A DNA stretch of 43,510 nt from a virus: positions 1 to 43,510 of the IMG/VR virus record IMGVR_UViG_3300018411_000037, one strand, 5' to 3'. Below, piece by piece: positions 33,909 to 41,998 of this stretch. How positions within the stretch are numbered: position 1 is the stretch's first letter; each line of letters opens with the position of its first letter. The notes beneath the pieces were generated by a model that was given only the letters and a program-made list of their open reading frames with translations, searched no databases and was not told where the DNA came from. Position numbers and translations under genes: made by a program.

Positions 33909-35045
33909 ATGAGCAATCAGATAAAAGTTAATGACCAAGAAACCCAACAGACTATTACCATCAACGAACCGAATTTTTACGGCCCCGCTATTCCCGCCCA
34001 AGACATTGCTTACTCTGATTCAAGCTGCTCTATCCAAATAGGAAGCACAAATCCAGAAACGATAAACTTTCATTATCCCTGTAAACCACAAGAGGATTAT
34101 GAGCTGGCCATGTGGAACACACTCGATTCATTTGAAACGAACGCATGGCAAACTAAGAATGTCGGCATTAAAACTGGGTTCGACTATGTGGACAAAGCTT
34201 TTGAAGGTGGATTATATCCCGGGTTTATTATTATCGGCGGGGATAGTAACTTAGGGAAAACCGCCTTTCTTACACAGCTGGCATGGGGGATTGTCCAAAA
34301 CAATCAAAATGTTTATGTTATGGATTTATCCCTTGATGATGCGATGCCAGATAAACTGGCCAGGGTAGCAGCTTGCTCTGGCCAATTAATTATCAATGCT
34401 GTTAAAACACCTCTTAATTATGTTGATTACCCATTAATGTTGATTCGACGCAAAAATGCTATTTTAAATTTAAGGTCGCATGTTGGAAAATACCGAGCAT
34501 ATGATTCTACGTTCAGTACATTTGTCGAAGACATTGAGAAAGAAATCGAAGAAAAGCTAATCATGTTTGATTCACAAGGTATCGATAAACAATTAGTGGT
34601 CTGCATTGATAACTTTCATGATTTAAATATTTCATCCCAGCCAGGATTACAGGATAAAGCAAAATTTGACTTCTTGGCTCAGTGGTGTTCCGACATGGCC
34701 ATTAAACATAATATTGTTATGATTTGTTCAGCAGAACTTAAAAAGCTTAATGGTAATCGACGCCCAATGCTTGATGATTTACGAGAGTCTGTAAAGATTA
34801 AATACGAGGCCAAGGCGGTCTTACTTGTTTATAATGAAGTGCATTATAAAGGAGACTCGTCAGATATCTTCTACATGAAGAGTGGCTCACCGTTTAAGCA
34901 GCCGGTCTTTGAAGTTCACTTTGCTAAAAACAAATTCGGAACATACAAAGGCAGAGCCTTCTATGAGTTTTATCCTGAAATGGCTTATATGAAAGAATGT
35001 GCGCCTCAAGTACAGAAAACATATTCCCAGATTATATTCGGATAA
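33909..35045 (+). CDS. DnaB-type replicative helicase (RecA-fold core)
   Basis: A 378-residue hexameric-helicase-like ATPase. The Walker A motif GGDSNLGKTA is at about residues 110-119, and the Walker B-like segment VVCIDNFHDL at about 229-238. A downstream sensor-like region (MICSAELKKL, PMLDDLRESVKIKYEAKAVL) is arranged as in superfamily 4 (DnaB/KaiC) proteins. Residues 1-80 do not look like the canonical DnaB N-terminal helical domain, so it is a helicase core with a divergent front end. Next to primase and dUTPase, it probably unwinds DNA at the phage fork. AAGGAGC lies upstream of ATG 33909. Confidence 0.75.
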   Translation: MSNQIKVNDQETQQTITINEPNFYGPAIPAQDIAYSDSSCSIQIGSTNPETINFHYPCKPQEDYELAMWNTLDSFETNAWQTKNVGIKTGFDYVDKAFEGGLYPGFIIIGGDSNLGKTAFLTQLAWGIVQNNQNVYVMDLSLDDAMPDKLARVAACSGQLIINAVKTPLNYVDYPLMLIRRKNAILNLRSHVGKYRAYDSTFSTFVEDIEKEIEEKLIMFDSQGIDKQLVVCIDNFHDLNISSQPGLQDKAKFDFLAQWCSDMAIKHNIVMICSAELKKLNGNRRPMLDDLRESVKIKYEAKAVLLVYNEVHYKGDSSDIFYMKSGSPFKQPVFEVHFAKNKFGTYKGRAFYEFYPEMAYMKECAPQVQKTYSQIIFG

Positions 35046-35056
35046 AGGAGGGCAAC

Positions 35057-35458
35057 TTGGAAGACAAGGATATTATAAATAAGACGTTTAATGAACTAAC
35101 AATCTTAAGACACATCGGCAAGCCTGACACTGAAAAATACAGAACATGGAATACTGGACAATGGGTAGAATGTAGATGCAGTTGTGGAGAAATTACCGAA
35201 CTTCCATTATATGGGGTTGTTAATGAATATATTAAAAGCTGCGGCTGTCTCCGGAAAGAAAAAGCAGCTTTGACTCTTGAAGAAATCAAAAAGAATAACC
35301 CAACACCAACGGCTATTTATCTTACTTTTAAAGATAAAACCTTAAATATAAGCGACTGGTCAAAAGAAACTGGGATACCACGGTCTACGATTATGTATCG
35401 TATCTCAAGAGACTTACCGGTAGATAAAATATTAGAGAGGAGGAACGAGAATGAGTAA
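35057..35458 (+). CDS. Zinc-ribbon and helix-turn-helix DNA-binding protein
   Basis: A 133-residue protein. I take TTG 35057 as the start because AAAGGAGGG lies just upstream. The same frame is open further upstream, but that part lies inside the helicase gene. Residues about 8-75 contain NKTFNELTILRHIGK followed by a CxC...CGC zinc cluster (VECRCSCGEITELP, then IKSCGCLRKE). This module is common in phage HNH/AP2-type proteins. The C-terminus (LNISDWSKETGIPRSTIMYR) is a helix-turn-helix like those attached to homing endonucleases. No nuclease residues are evident. It may be a regulator or the DNA-binding remnant of a homing endonuclease. It overlaps the next gene by eight bases. Confidence 0.6.
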   Translation: MEDKDIINKTFNELTILRHIGKPDTEKYRTWNTGQWVECRCSCGEITELPLYGVVNEYIKSCGCLRKEKAALTLEEIKKNNPTPTAIYLTFKDKTLNISDWSKETGIPRSTIMYRISRDLPVDKILERRNENE

Positions 35459-35849
35459 ACGAAAAAGTAAGATTCAAAAGCTACAAGGAATTAACTTAAA
35501 CCAGTTATCCGAAATGGCTAAAACAAATCCCCGGTATACAAAAATCTTTGCAGGCTTAGCTCAAATCGACGGCATTATTAAAAAGCATGTTGAAGAAATT
35601 GTTGCAGCAACCGAAGACACCGCCAAGTTTTATGTTAAAACAGAGCTGATGGCCCAATGTTATACACTTTATTTGTTTAACGCCGAAAGACAAGCAACCG
35701 TTGGAGTAAGCTGGCCACTGGCTGATTTCTTAGACAAATGCGACAAGAAACTTATTGGTGATGATGTAAGATTCAAAGTCGAGAAAATGATTGCCAGATT
35801 TGATAACAAAGGACTTAGTACCGGAGAAAAGATTAACTGGGTTTATTAA
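35451..35849 (+). CDS. Small helical protein of unknown function
   Basis: A 132-residue basic, helical protein (RKSKIQKLQGINLNQLSEMA, VEEIVAATEDTAKFYVKTEL) without a recognised domain or motif. Its ATG overlaps the preceding gene, with GAGGAG upstream, and the next gene starts 17 bases after its stop. It belongs to the nucleotide/replication operon by context only. Confidence 0.5.
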   Translation: MSKRKSKIQKLQGINLNQLSEMAKTNPRYTKIFAGLAQIDGIIKKHVEEIVAATEDTAKFYVKTELMAQCYTLYLFNAERQATVGVSWPLADFLDKCDKKLIGDDVRFKVEKMIARFDNKGLSTGEKINWVY

Positions 35850-35865
35850 ACCCAAGGAGGAAGTT

Positions 35866-36231
35866 ATGAGTAATTTAGAACCAACAAAAGAAGAGCAGCG
35901 AAATGCACACAAAAACTTATTAAATTATATTGAAAATCTTTATGTAACTAAAAACAATGCCTACGGTAATTCGTTTAGTCGTCTTTACGAAGAAGTAGGC
36001 ATTCTATCAGCAGCGACATCAATTGGACATAAGTATCATCGATTTATTAACCTGGCAAAAAATGGTGAAGAAAACTTTGGCTATGAAGGCCTGAGAGATA
36101 CCCTAGTCGATATGGCTAATTATTGCTTATTGGCCGTTATGGAATTAGATAAACAAGAAAAAAGAAAAACACAGTCCATCAGTATAGCCAATGACACAGG
36201 AAAGCAGGTACAGGACAATGAAGGTTGTTAA
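35866..36231 (+). CDS. DUF1599-like (MazG-type all-alpha) nucleotide-associated protein
   Basis: A 121-residue protein. Its central part, VTKNNAYGNSFSRLYEEVG, then GHKYHRFINLAKN, then LRDTLVDMANYCLLAVMEL, matches the DUF1599 pattern: N/D-x-x-YG-x-SF, K-x-x-R, then a D-x-x-x-D-x-A-NY helix. This family belongs to the all-alpha NTP pyrophosphatase fold and is frequent in phages near nucleotide-metabolism genes. A role in dNTP pool control is inferred. ATG 35866 has AAGGAGG upstream. The C-terminus overlaps the nrdD start by 14 bases. Confidence 0.7.
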   Translation: MSNLEPTKEEQRNAHKNLLNYIENLYVTKNNAYGNSFSRLYEEVGILSAATSIGHKYHRFINLAKNGEENFGYEGLRDTLVDMANYCLLAVMELDKQEKRKTQSISIANDTGKQVQDNEGC

Positions 36232-37951
36232 AAGAAATGGCGAAGTAACCGAGTTTGACGAAGAAAAGATTTACAATGCAATATTAAAGGCAATGAAATT
36301 TGGCTCTGGTATTGTTAAAGCCAATATCGCATATACAATTTCTGAGGATATTAAGAAAGCTGTGACTGCTTCCGGAAAAGAACAAATTGATATTACCGAA
36401 ATCGAAACAATGGTTTTTGAAATGTTGATTGCCAAAAAACAAAAGATTACCGCCAAAGCCTACGAAGCTTACCGAGCCGTTCAGGAATTTAAGAGAGACG
36501 TAACAGAATTAGATACTGTTATCGAAAGCATCGTTGACGGCTCAAATAAAGACATCATCAATGAGAATTCAAATAAGAACTCAACCATTGCTTCGACTCA
36601 AAGAGATTTAATCGCTGGGGAATACTCAAAAGATTACAGTCGCCGGGTTTTACTTCCAAGTAATATTTTACATGCTCATGATGAAGGTATTATTCATATG
36701 CATGACTTAGATTACTTTATCGAAAAAATTCACAACTGTTTTGGTGGGAATATGCGATTTGTCACAAGTGACGGAGTTAAGGCTTTTAATGATTGTCATG
36801 ACAATCAACAAGTAGAAGTAATCGACAAAAACGGAACATGGCGACCAGCTATTGTTAAAAATTACGGAAAACAAAAAATGCAAATCGTTACTTTAACAAG
36901 TGGCCGGACTAATAAAAAAATCAAATGCACTCCTGGCCATCGCTGGTTTTTAAAAGATGGTTCTGTTACAACAAACCTCAAACAAGGAGACCGACTTTCT
37001 TTACTACAAGAAACGCAAAATCTTGATAACGTAAACCCAAAAGCATTTTGTCTTGGTTTTGTTTTAGGAGATGGAACGGATTATTGTAAAAAAACATCTG
37101 AAGGAGTTCAGGTTAGATTATGTAATAACAAAACTCAATATCTTGATATGTTCATTAAAGAAGGATACGCAATTTCTTCTCAACAATTTGGTAACGGAGA
37201 TATTATTTTAACCAAAAGTGGCAATGCTTTTAAACAGAAATTTTTATCCAGTCACGCTTGGAACTTTATGTCTAAAAATGATTTAATCAGTTTGTTTCTT
37301 GGATACTATGCCGCTGATGGGAATAAAGACCGAAATGGAATCTCTACTGCTAATGCCGACCTTGCTCAAATGATTAGAGACATTTCGTCTATTGCTGGAT
37401 ACTTTATTGCAAGTGAAAACTTCAAAGTAAGAAGCACTAACTTTAAAGAAGATGCCGAATTATATAACTTTAGATTTTTAAAATCTCAACCATCAAATCG
37501 AAATTGGATTGTTAAAGATATTAAAAGAGTTGATAATTCTAAATATGATGCATGGTGCATAGAAGAGCCTGTCACTAACTCATTCACTCTTGATGGCGGA
37601 ATTGTTACAGGAAACTGCTGCCTTGTTAATCTTGATGATATGCTGCAAAACGGGACGGTTATCAACCGTAAGCTTATTGAGAAACCTCGTTCTTTACAGA
37701 CAGCTTGTACAGTTGCCACTCAAATCGTCCAGCAAGTTGCTAACGGTCAATATGGTGGCCAGACAATTAGTTTAGCTCATTTAGCACCGTTTGTCAGAAT
37801 CAGTCATGATAAACTAATTGCGAAATATCTTGATAGAGGACTTGACCAGATATCAGCAGAGATATTTGCAGCAGAAGATTTAAAAGAAGAAGTCCGGGCC
37901 GGAATGCAGACCATTCAGTACCAAATAAATACTTTTTCAACATGTAACGGT
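36218..37951 (+). CDS. nrdD: Anaerobic ribonucleoside-triphosphate reductase NrdD, exon 1 (contains intein 1)
   Basis: First part of the class III ribonucleotide reductase, which makes dNTPs from NTPs using a glycyl radical and works only without oxygen. The N-terminal ATP-cone (MKVVKRNGEVTEFDEEKIYN) covers about residues 1-90 and mediates dATP/ATP regulation. The extein then reads to GIIHMHDLDYFIEKIHN, is interrupted by the 293-residue intein 1, and resumes with CCLVNLDDMLQNG. That Cys becomes residue 174 of the spliced protein and aligns with the conserved active-site Cys (E. coli Cys175, T4 Cys79). The exon ends at ...TCNG (37951) at a group I intron. Unspliced RNA would stop at TAA 37958-37960. 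The full coding sequence is join(36218..37951, 39095..41485). ATG 36218 is preferred to 36191 because the ATP-cone normally begins there. Confidence 0.95.
36737..37615 (+). mobile_element. Intein 1 in NrdD, with LAGLIDADG endonuclease
   Basis: A 293-residue in-frame insertion flanked by the extein residues HN and CCLVNL. It begins with Cys (CFGGNMRFVTSDG) and has a splicing block B of the TxxH type (CTPGHRWF). It ends with a block F/G (YDAWCIEEPVTNSFTLDGG...VTGN) whose last residue is Asn, and the +1 residue is Cys. The penultimate residue is Gly instead of the usual His, a known but less common variant. Two LAGLIDADG-like motifs, LGFVLGDGT (about 37051-37077) and FLGYYAADGN (about 37291-37320), both keep the acidic residue, so the homing endonuclease may be active. 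Confidence 0.9.
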
Positions 37952-39094
37952 TGGTGGTAAAGCTTGGCCGTTTTAAAACCTTGTTAACCTAACTTATAGG
38001 GTGTGTATATAGAATCATCTATATATGCTAACGGTATCAGCAAAATAAGACTCCTCATTGAGAGAAAACCAATAATGAGGCTTTAGAAAAAGACGAATAA
38101 GCTGACTAAGAAAGCTTGAGCCTGAAATGGCAAGATAGTAATACCGTGTCGAAACTTTATAAATAAATACTTTCGCTACTTAGGTTGAAAATTCAGCGTA
38201 TATATTATCTTAGAGGTGATATTATGTTTGGATATATATATGAAACAAAAAACTTAATCAACGGAAGAATTTATATAGGTAAAAAAGAACAAAGCAATTA
38301 TGATAAAAATTATTACGGAAGCGGAACAATCATTAAACAAGCAATTAAGAAGTACGGAAAAACTAATTTTTCAAATACAATGATTGACACCGCTGATACG
38401 CTTGAAGAACTAAACCAAAAAGAGCTGTATTATGTAAAATCCTGCAAAGAAATGTATGGAGACTTATGCTATAACATAGCCGAAGGTGGCACTGGAGGTA
38501 ACGCACTGTATTATATGTCAGAAGAGCAAAAACAAGAGTTCAAAGATAAAATGACAATAATTAATACTAAGCGTAGCCGGTCTAAAGAATCAAGAGAAAA
38601 CATAGGGAAAAAAGTTCGCCAATACTATGAAGACCATCCAGAGCAAAAAATCAAACAAGCTATCAAAATAAAAGCTTACTGGACAGAAGAAAGAAGAAAA
38701 GAACATGGTGAAAAAATAAAAGCTAGGCCGCAAGAAGTAAAAGACAGAGCTGTCAGTTATAAACCATGTGCGTTTATCCTCAATGATATTTATAAAGAAT
38801 TTAAGTCTGTTGATGAATTAAGAATGTTTTTAAAAGAAGAATATAATTATAATCCAGACAGAAGAAGCTTTATGAAAATTATGTCCGATGGAGCAAAAGG
38901 AATACCGTATAAACCATTTCATAAGAATAAGTTCAAAGACCTATTTGGTATGATAATCTATCATATCAATAATAAAGAAGATGTATCGACTAGCTGTGAT
39001 GAGTTTAGCAGCGTAGGATAGGAGATAAGTACCTATTCCAAAAGCAAGGCCATAGTTATTATAACTATGGAAGATATAGTCAGTTGGAGCAACG
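37952..39094 (+). ncRNA. Group I self-splicing intron in nrdD
   Basis: An intron of 1143 bases between AACGGT (exon end, T 37951) and CAAGCT (exon start, 39095). The boundaries are supported by guide pairing. Exon AACGGU pairs with the internal guide GCCGUU (37967-37972) through a terminal U-G pair (P1). The first six bases of exon 2, CAAGCU, pair with AGCUUG (37961-37966) as P10. The last intron base is G (39094). TGACTA (38103-38108) and TAGTCA (39077-39082) can form P7, the latter inside AAGATATAGTC as in T-even-like phage introns. GTTG-GAG-CAAC follows as a short P9. CCTCATT/AATGAGG (38053-38059, 38084-38090) is another stem. An endonuclease gene occupies the peripheral loop between the P7 strands. 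Splicing joins ...TCNG to QAPF.... Confidence 0.92.
38224..39021 (+). CDS. GIY-YIG homing endonuclease inside the nrdD intron
   Basis: A 265-residue intron-encoded endonuclease that would spread the intron by cutting intron-less nrdD alleles. The GIY-YIG pair is visible as GYIYETKNLINGRIYIGKK at the N-terminus, followed by YYGSGTIIKQAIKKYGKTNF and the catalytic-region segment ELNQKELYYVKS (with Glu). A GG-rich turn (NIAEGGTGGNA) closes the nuclease domain. The C-terminal half is basic and helical and contains a NUMOD3-like segment (SRSKESRENIGKKVRQYYED), which binds the long recognition site. AGAGGTGAT at 38212-38220 supports the ATG at 38224. Codon use is more AT-rich than in neighbouring host-like genes, in keeping with a mobile origin. 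Confidence 0.9.
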   Translation: MFGYIYETKNLINGRIYIGKKEQSNYDKNYYGSGTIIKQAIKKYGKTNFSNTMIDTADTLEELNQKELYYVKSCKEMYGDLCYNIAEGGTGGNALYYMSEEQKQEFKDKMTIINTKRSRSKESRENIGKKVRQYYEDHPEQKIKQAIKIKAYWTEERRKEHGEKIKARPQEVKDRAVSYKPCAFILNDIYKEFKSVDELRMFLKEEYNYNPDRRSFMKIMSDGAKGIPYKPFHKNKFKDLFGMIIYHINNKEDVSTSCDEFSSVG

Positions 39095-41485
39095 CAAGCT
39101 CCATTTTTATCGATTTATATGCATATTAGCGAAAACCCTGAATACGAAACTGAAACAGCTATGCTTATCGAAGAAGCATTACGCCAGCGCATCATTGGAA
39201 TGAAAAACGAAGCTGGTGTTTATATTACTCCCGCCTTCCCTAAATTACTTTACGTGACAGATGAAAACAATATCCATCCGGATTCTCCTTATTATTATTT
39301 AACCGAACTGGCTGCCGAGTGCGTGTCAAAACGGATGTTACCTGATTTTATTTCTGCCAAGAAAATGCGTGAAGAACATGATGGTGAGGTATTCCCGTGT
39401 ATGGGATGTGTTGAAGAAAACGAAATTATTACTTATAAGTATTGCGGCAAGCTTTATGTCGAATCATTTATCCGCATGTGGAATCGCTTAGGATTAGATT
39501 TCAAAATAGAAAATCAATTCTCAGAAGAAAATCCTAACGATAATCCCAATCTATTTATGAACCTTTCTGGTGTTACCATTTATGACAGCGGAAGAAATGA
39601 CTTTGTTATAACAGAAAAGATTATCAAAAATGTAAATAAAAACAATTGGATGAAGATTGAATTGTCGGGCGGCAGACTTGTTACCTGCACAGAAGACCAT
39701 CCTTTCCCAACAGCAAGAGGGCGAGTTTTGGCTGGAGATTTAAAAATAGACGATATCATCACAATCAACAAAGGGCAATACGTCGAAGAAGGCGTTATTG
39801 ATTCTTGGGATAGCGACCTTGCCTGGGCCTATGGTGTGTTGCTGCATAAAGCAAATTTATCAGAGACCGTAACAGTTTCACTACCTAGAGTTGGCAGACT
39901 ACATACCTCACTAATTGCTATTATTAATTATCATTACGATACTTACTGTGACACAAAAAAGATTGACGATTGTCAAGTCATTACGTTTAAATCTGAAAAA
40001 TTACAACAAGATTTAATTGCTCTTTTTGAAGGCGTTAAAAGAAGTGACCGACATATCCCAAATGAAGTTTTCTCAATGAGTAGAGAGACAAGAGTGGAAA
40101 TGCTGGCCGGTATTATTGATGCAAGCGGTCGTCTTTGTACGGATAACAACGAAAACAAGGTAACCATTAAAACAGCAAACAAAGAAATGGCTTTGCAAAT
40201 AATGGCTTTAATGCAGTCACTTGATATGCCTGCTTCGATTAAAGAAAAAGAGATGGCTAATTTTAAAACTCCAAAATATAAAGTCAGCTGCATCCCTTCG
40301 AAAGAATTACTTGAATCAATGATATGCTTGAATATTAAAGGTTCTCTTACTAATTTTGCCTTTAATAACGGACTACCTTCTAGTAGTAAACCTAAAACAA
40401 TCAAGGACGGAAGAGTTATTTCGATTAAAAATACTTATGTTGAAAGTTATAGCTATGACGTAGAAACCGAGTCTGACCATTTTGATGTTAGCGGTATTTA
40501 TAGTCATAACTGTCGCAGTTTCTTAGGATTATACAAAGACGAAAACGACAAATACAAATGGTATGGTCGTTTTAATCAAGGCGTCTGTACTCTTAATCTC
40601 GTAGACGTTGGGTTATCAGCAGAAAAAGATATCGAAATGTTCTGGGCCATCCTAGAAGAACGTTTAGAGCTTTGTTATCAGGCTCTCATGATTCGTCATG
40701 AGCGATTAAAAGATACCGATGTTGGCGTGTCTCCTATTCATTGGAAGTATGGCGCTTTAGCAAGAACCGAAAAAGATAATTTCAATGACTTGTTATATGG
40801 CGGGTATTCGAGTATCTCACTTGGATATGCCGGACTTTATGAGTGCGTCCTTTCTTTAATCGGAGAAAGTCATACGAGTGAAAATGGCCAGAAGCTGGCT
40901 CTTGAAATCATGGAACGACTTGGTAAGAAATGTGCTATCTGGAAAGAAAAAACCAATATCGGTTTTGCTTTATATGGAACACCGTTAGAGTCAACAACAT
41001 TTAAGCTGGCCAAGTGTTTAAAGAAACGATTCGGTATTATCGAAGGCATTACTGACCATGATTATGTTACGAATTCATATCATGTTAATGTTCAGGAAGA
41101 TATCAGCGCTGAAGATAAATTAAAATTTGAATCTCAGTTCCAGAGCATCTCTTCCGGAGGATTCATTTCTTATATCGAAACCTGTAACTTATCCGGAAAC
41201 ATCCCAGCGGTTATCGATATTATTAAATACATGTACGAAAATATTAAATACGCTGAAATGAATGGCAAGTTTGATTATTGCCAAGAGTGTGGATTCAGTG
41301 GTGAAATACTTTTAGACGAACATAACGAATGGTATTGTCCAAATTGTGGCAACACAAACCACGAGACTATGAACGTGGCCCGAAGAACGTGCGGCTACAT
41401 CGGAGATAATTTCTGGAACGACGGCAGAACCGAAGAGATAGGAGACAGAATAGTTCATGTTGATAACAAAGATTTAGTTATTTAA
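39095..41485 (+). CDS. nrdD: NrdD, exon 2 (contains intein 2 and the glycyl radical site)
   Basis: C-terminal part of the anaerobic reductase. After splicing it starts QAPFLSIYMHISEN and runs to ...EHDGEVFPCMG. The 368-residue intein 2 interrupts it, and the extein resumes with CRSFLGLYKDE, whose first Cys would be residue 390, aligning with the thiyl-radical Cys (E. coli Cys384, T4 Cys290). Near the end are a zinc site with two CxxC pairs (CQECGFSG, CPNCGN) and the glycyl radical loop RRTCGYIGDN. The radical Gly is at 41393-41395, residue 684 of 713 in the spliced protein (E. coli Gly681 of 712). The exteins of both exons thus give a full-length, apparently functional NrdD. No independent start is expected, although an ATG occurs at 39119. 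Confidence 0.95.
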   Translation, partial: QAPFLSIYMHISENPEYETETAMLIEEALRQRIIGMKNEAGVYITPAFPKLLYVTDENNIHPDSPYYYLTELAAECVSKRMLPDFISAKKMREEHDGEVFPCMGCVEENEIITYKYCGKLYVESFIRMWNRLGLDFKIENQFSEENPNDNPNLFMNLSGVTIYDSGRNDFVITEKIIKNVNKNNWMKIELSGGRLVTCTEDHPFPTARGRVLAGDLKIDDIITINKGQYVEEGVIDSWDSDLAWAYGVLLHKANLSETVTVSLPRVGRLHTSLIAIINYHYDTYCDTKKIDDCQVITFKSEKLQQDLIALFEGVKRSDRHIPNEVFSMSRETRVEMLAGIIDASGRLCTDNNENKVTIKTANKEMALQIMALMQSLDMPASIKEKEMANFKTPKYKVSCIPSKELLESMICLNIKGSLTNFAFNNGLPSSSKPKTIKDGRVISIKNTYVESYSYDVETESDHFDVSGIYSHNCRSFLGLYKDENDKYKWYGRFNQGVCTLNLVDVGLSAEKDIEMFWAILEERLELCYQALMIRHERLKDTDVGVSPIHWKYGALARTEKDNFNDLLYGGYSSISLGYAGLYECVLSLIGESHTSENGQKLALEIMERLGKKCAIWKEKTNIGFALYGTPLESTTFKLAKCLKKRFGIIEGITDHDYVTNSYHVNVQEDISAEDKLKFESQFQSISSGGFISYIETCNLSGNIPAVIDIIKYMYENIKYAEMNGKFDYCQECGFSGEILLDEHNEWYCPNCGNTNHETMNVARRTCGYIGDNFWNDGRTEEIGDRIVHVDNKDLVI
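39407..40510 (+). mobile_element. Intein 2 in NrdD, endonuclease probably dead
   Basis: A 368-residue insertion between ...FPCMG and CRSFLG. It begins CVEENEIITYKYCGKLY, has block B RLVTCTEDHPFPTARG with TxxH, and ends SYDVETESDHFDVSGIYSHN with the standard His-Asn pair and +1 Cys, so protein splicing should work. The LAGLIDADG region is degraded. The first motif reads WAYGVLLHKANLS, with no acidic residue where one is needed. The second reads LAGIIDASGR, where Ser replaces the catalytic Asp. The nuclease is therefore expected to be inactive, unlike that of intein 1. Confidence 0.92.
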
Positions 41486-41497
41486 GAAAAGAGGGTA

Positions 41498-41992
41498 ATG
41501 ATGAACGTAGCAAAAATCAGATGCGAGGATATCGCAAATGGCCCTGGTATCAGAGTCAGCATTTATGTACAAGGCTGCACTCGACAGTGTGAAGATTGTT
41601 TTAACAAAGAAACGTGGGACTTCAATGGAGGAAGTCCCCTTACTAATAATTTAAAAGAACGATTCTTAGAACTTGGTAATAAAAAGAAAATTGTTGGCTA
41701 TTCAATTCTGGGAGGGGAACCTCTCCAACAAGGAAAAGAAATGCTAAGTTTGGTTCAAGACATCCGGAAGGCTTATCCGGAGAAAACTATTTGGATGTGG
41801 ACAGGTTACAAATACGAAGATTTATCTGACGAGCAGCTCGAAATCGTTAAAGAGATAGACGTCCTTGTAGATGGTGAATTTGTGACTAAGCTAAAAAGCT
41901 CAAATCGGCATTTTATGGGGTCTAGCAATCAACGGCTTATCGATATTCATAAAACACTTGTTGCGGACACAGTCGTCCTATTCAAGCTATAG
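41498..41992 (+). CDS. nrdG: Anaerobic ribonucleotide reductase activating protein NrdG
   Basis: Radical-SAM activase that installs the glycyl radical in NrdD. The CX3CX2C iron-sulfur motif is clear as GCTRQCEDCFN with Cys27, Cys31 and Cys34. GPGIRVSIYVQG before it and SILGGEPLQQG (the SAM-binding GGE motif) after it fit NrdG. At 164 residues it matches the family (E. coli 154). GAGGG at 41491-41495 precedes ATG 41498; a second in-frame ATG follows immediately. It starts 12 bases after nrdD, the usual nrdD-nrdG order, and the two act as a pair. Confidence 0.95.
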   Translation: MMNVAKIRCEDIANGPGIRVSIYVQGCTRQCEDCFNKETWDFNGGSPLTNNLKERFLELGNKKKIVGYSILGGEPLQQGKEMLSLVQDIRKAYPEKTIWMWTGYKYEDLSDEQLEIVKEIDVLVDGEFVTKLKSSNRHFMGSSNQRLIDIHKTLVADTVVLFKL

Positions 41993-41998
41993 GCGCCT

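Noticed and set aside
37952-38223. Short coding regions or a tRNA in the bases before the intron endonuclease
   Set aside because: The region folds as intron core (guide, P7 strand, hairpin) and shows no cloverleaf or conserved protein.
39119-39121. ATG at 39119 as the start of a separate nrdD-like gene
   Set aside because: The frame is open upstream to the intron 3' site, and the sequence before the ATG encodes the conserved QAPF segment of NrdD, so this is exon 2, not a new gene.
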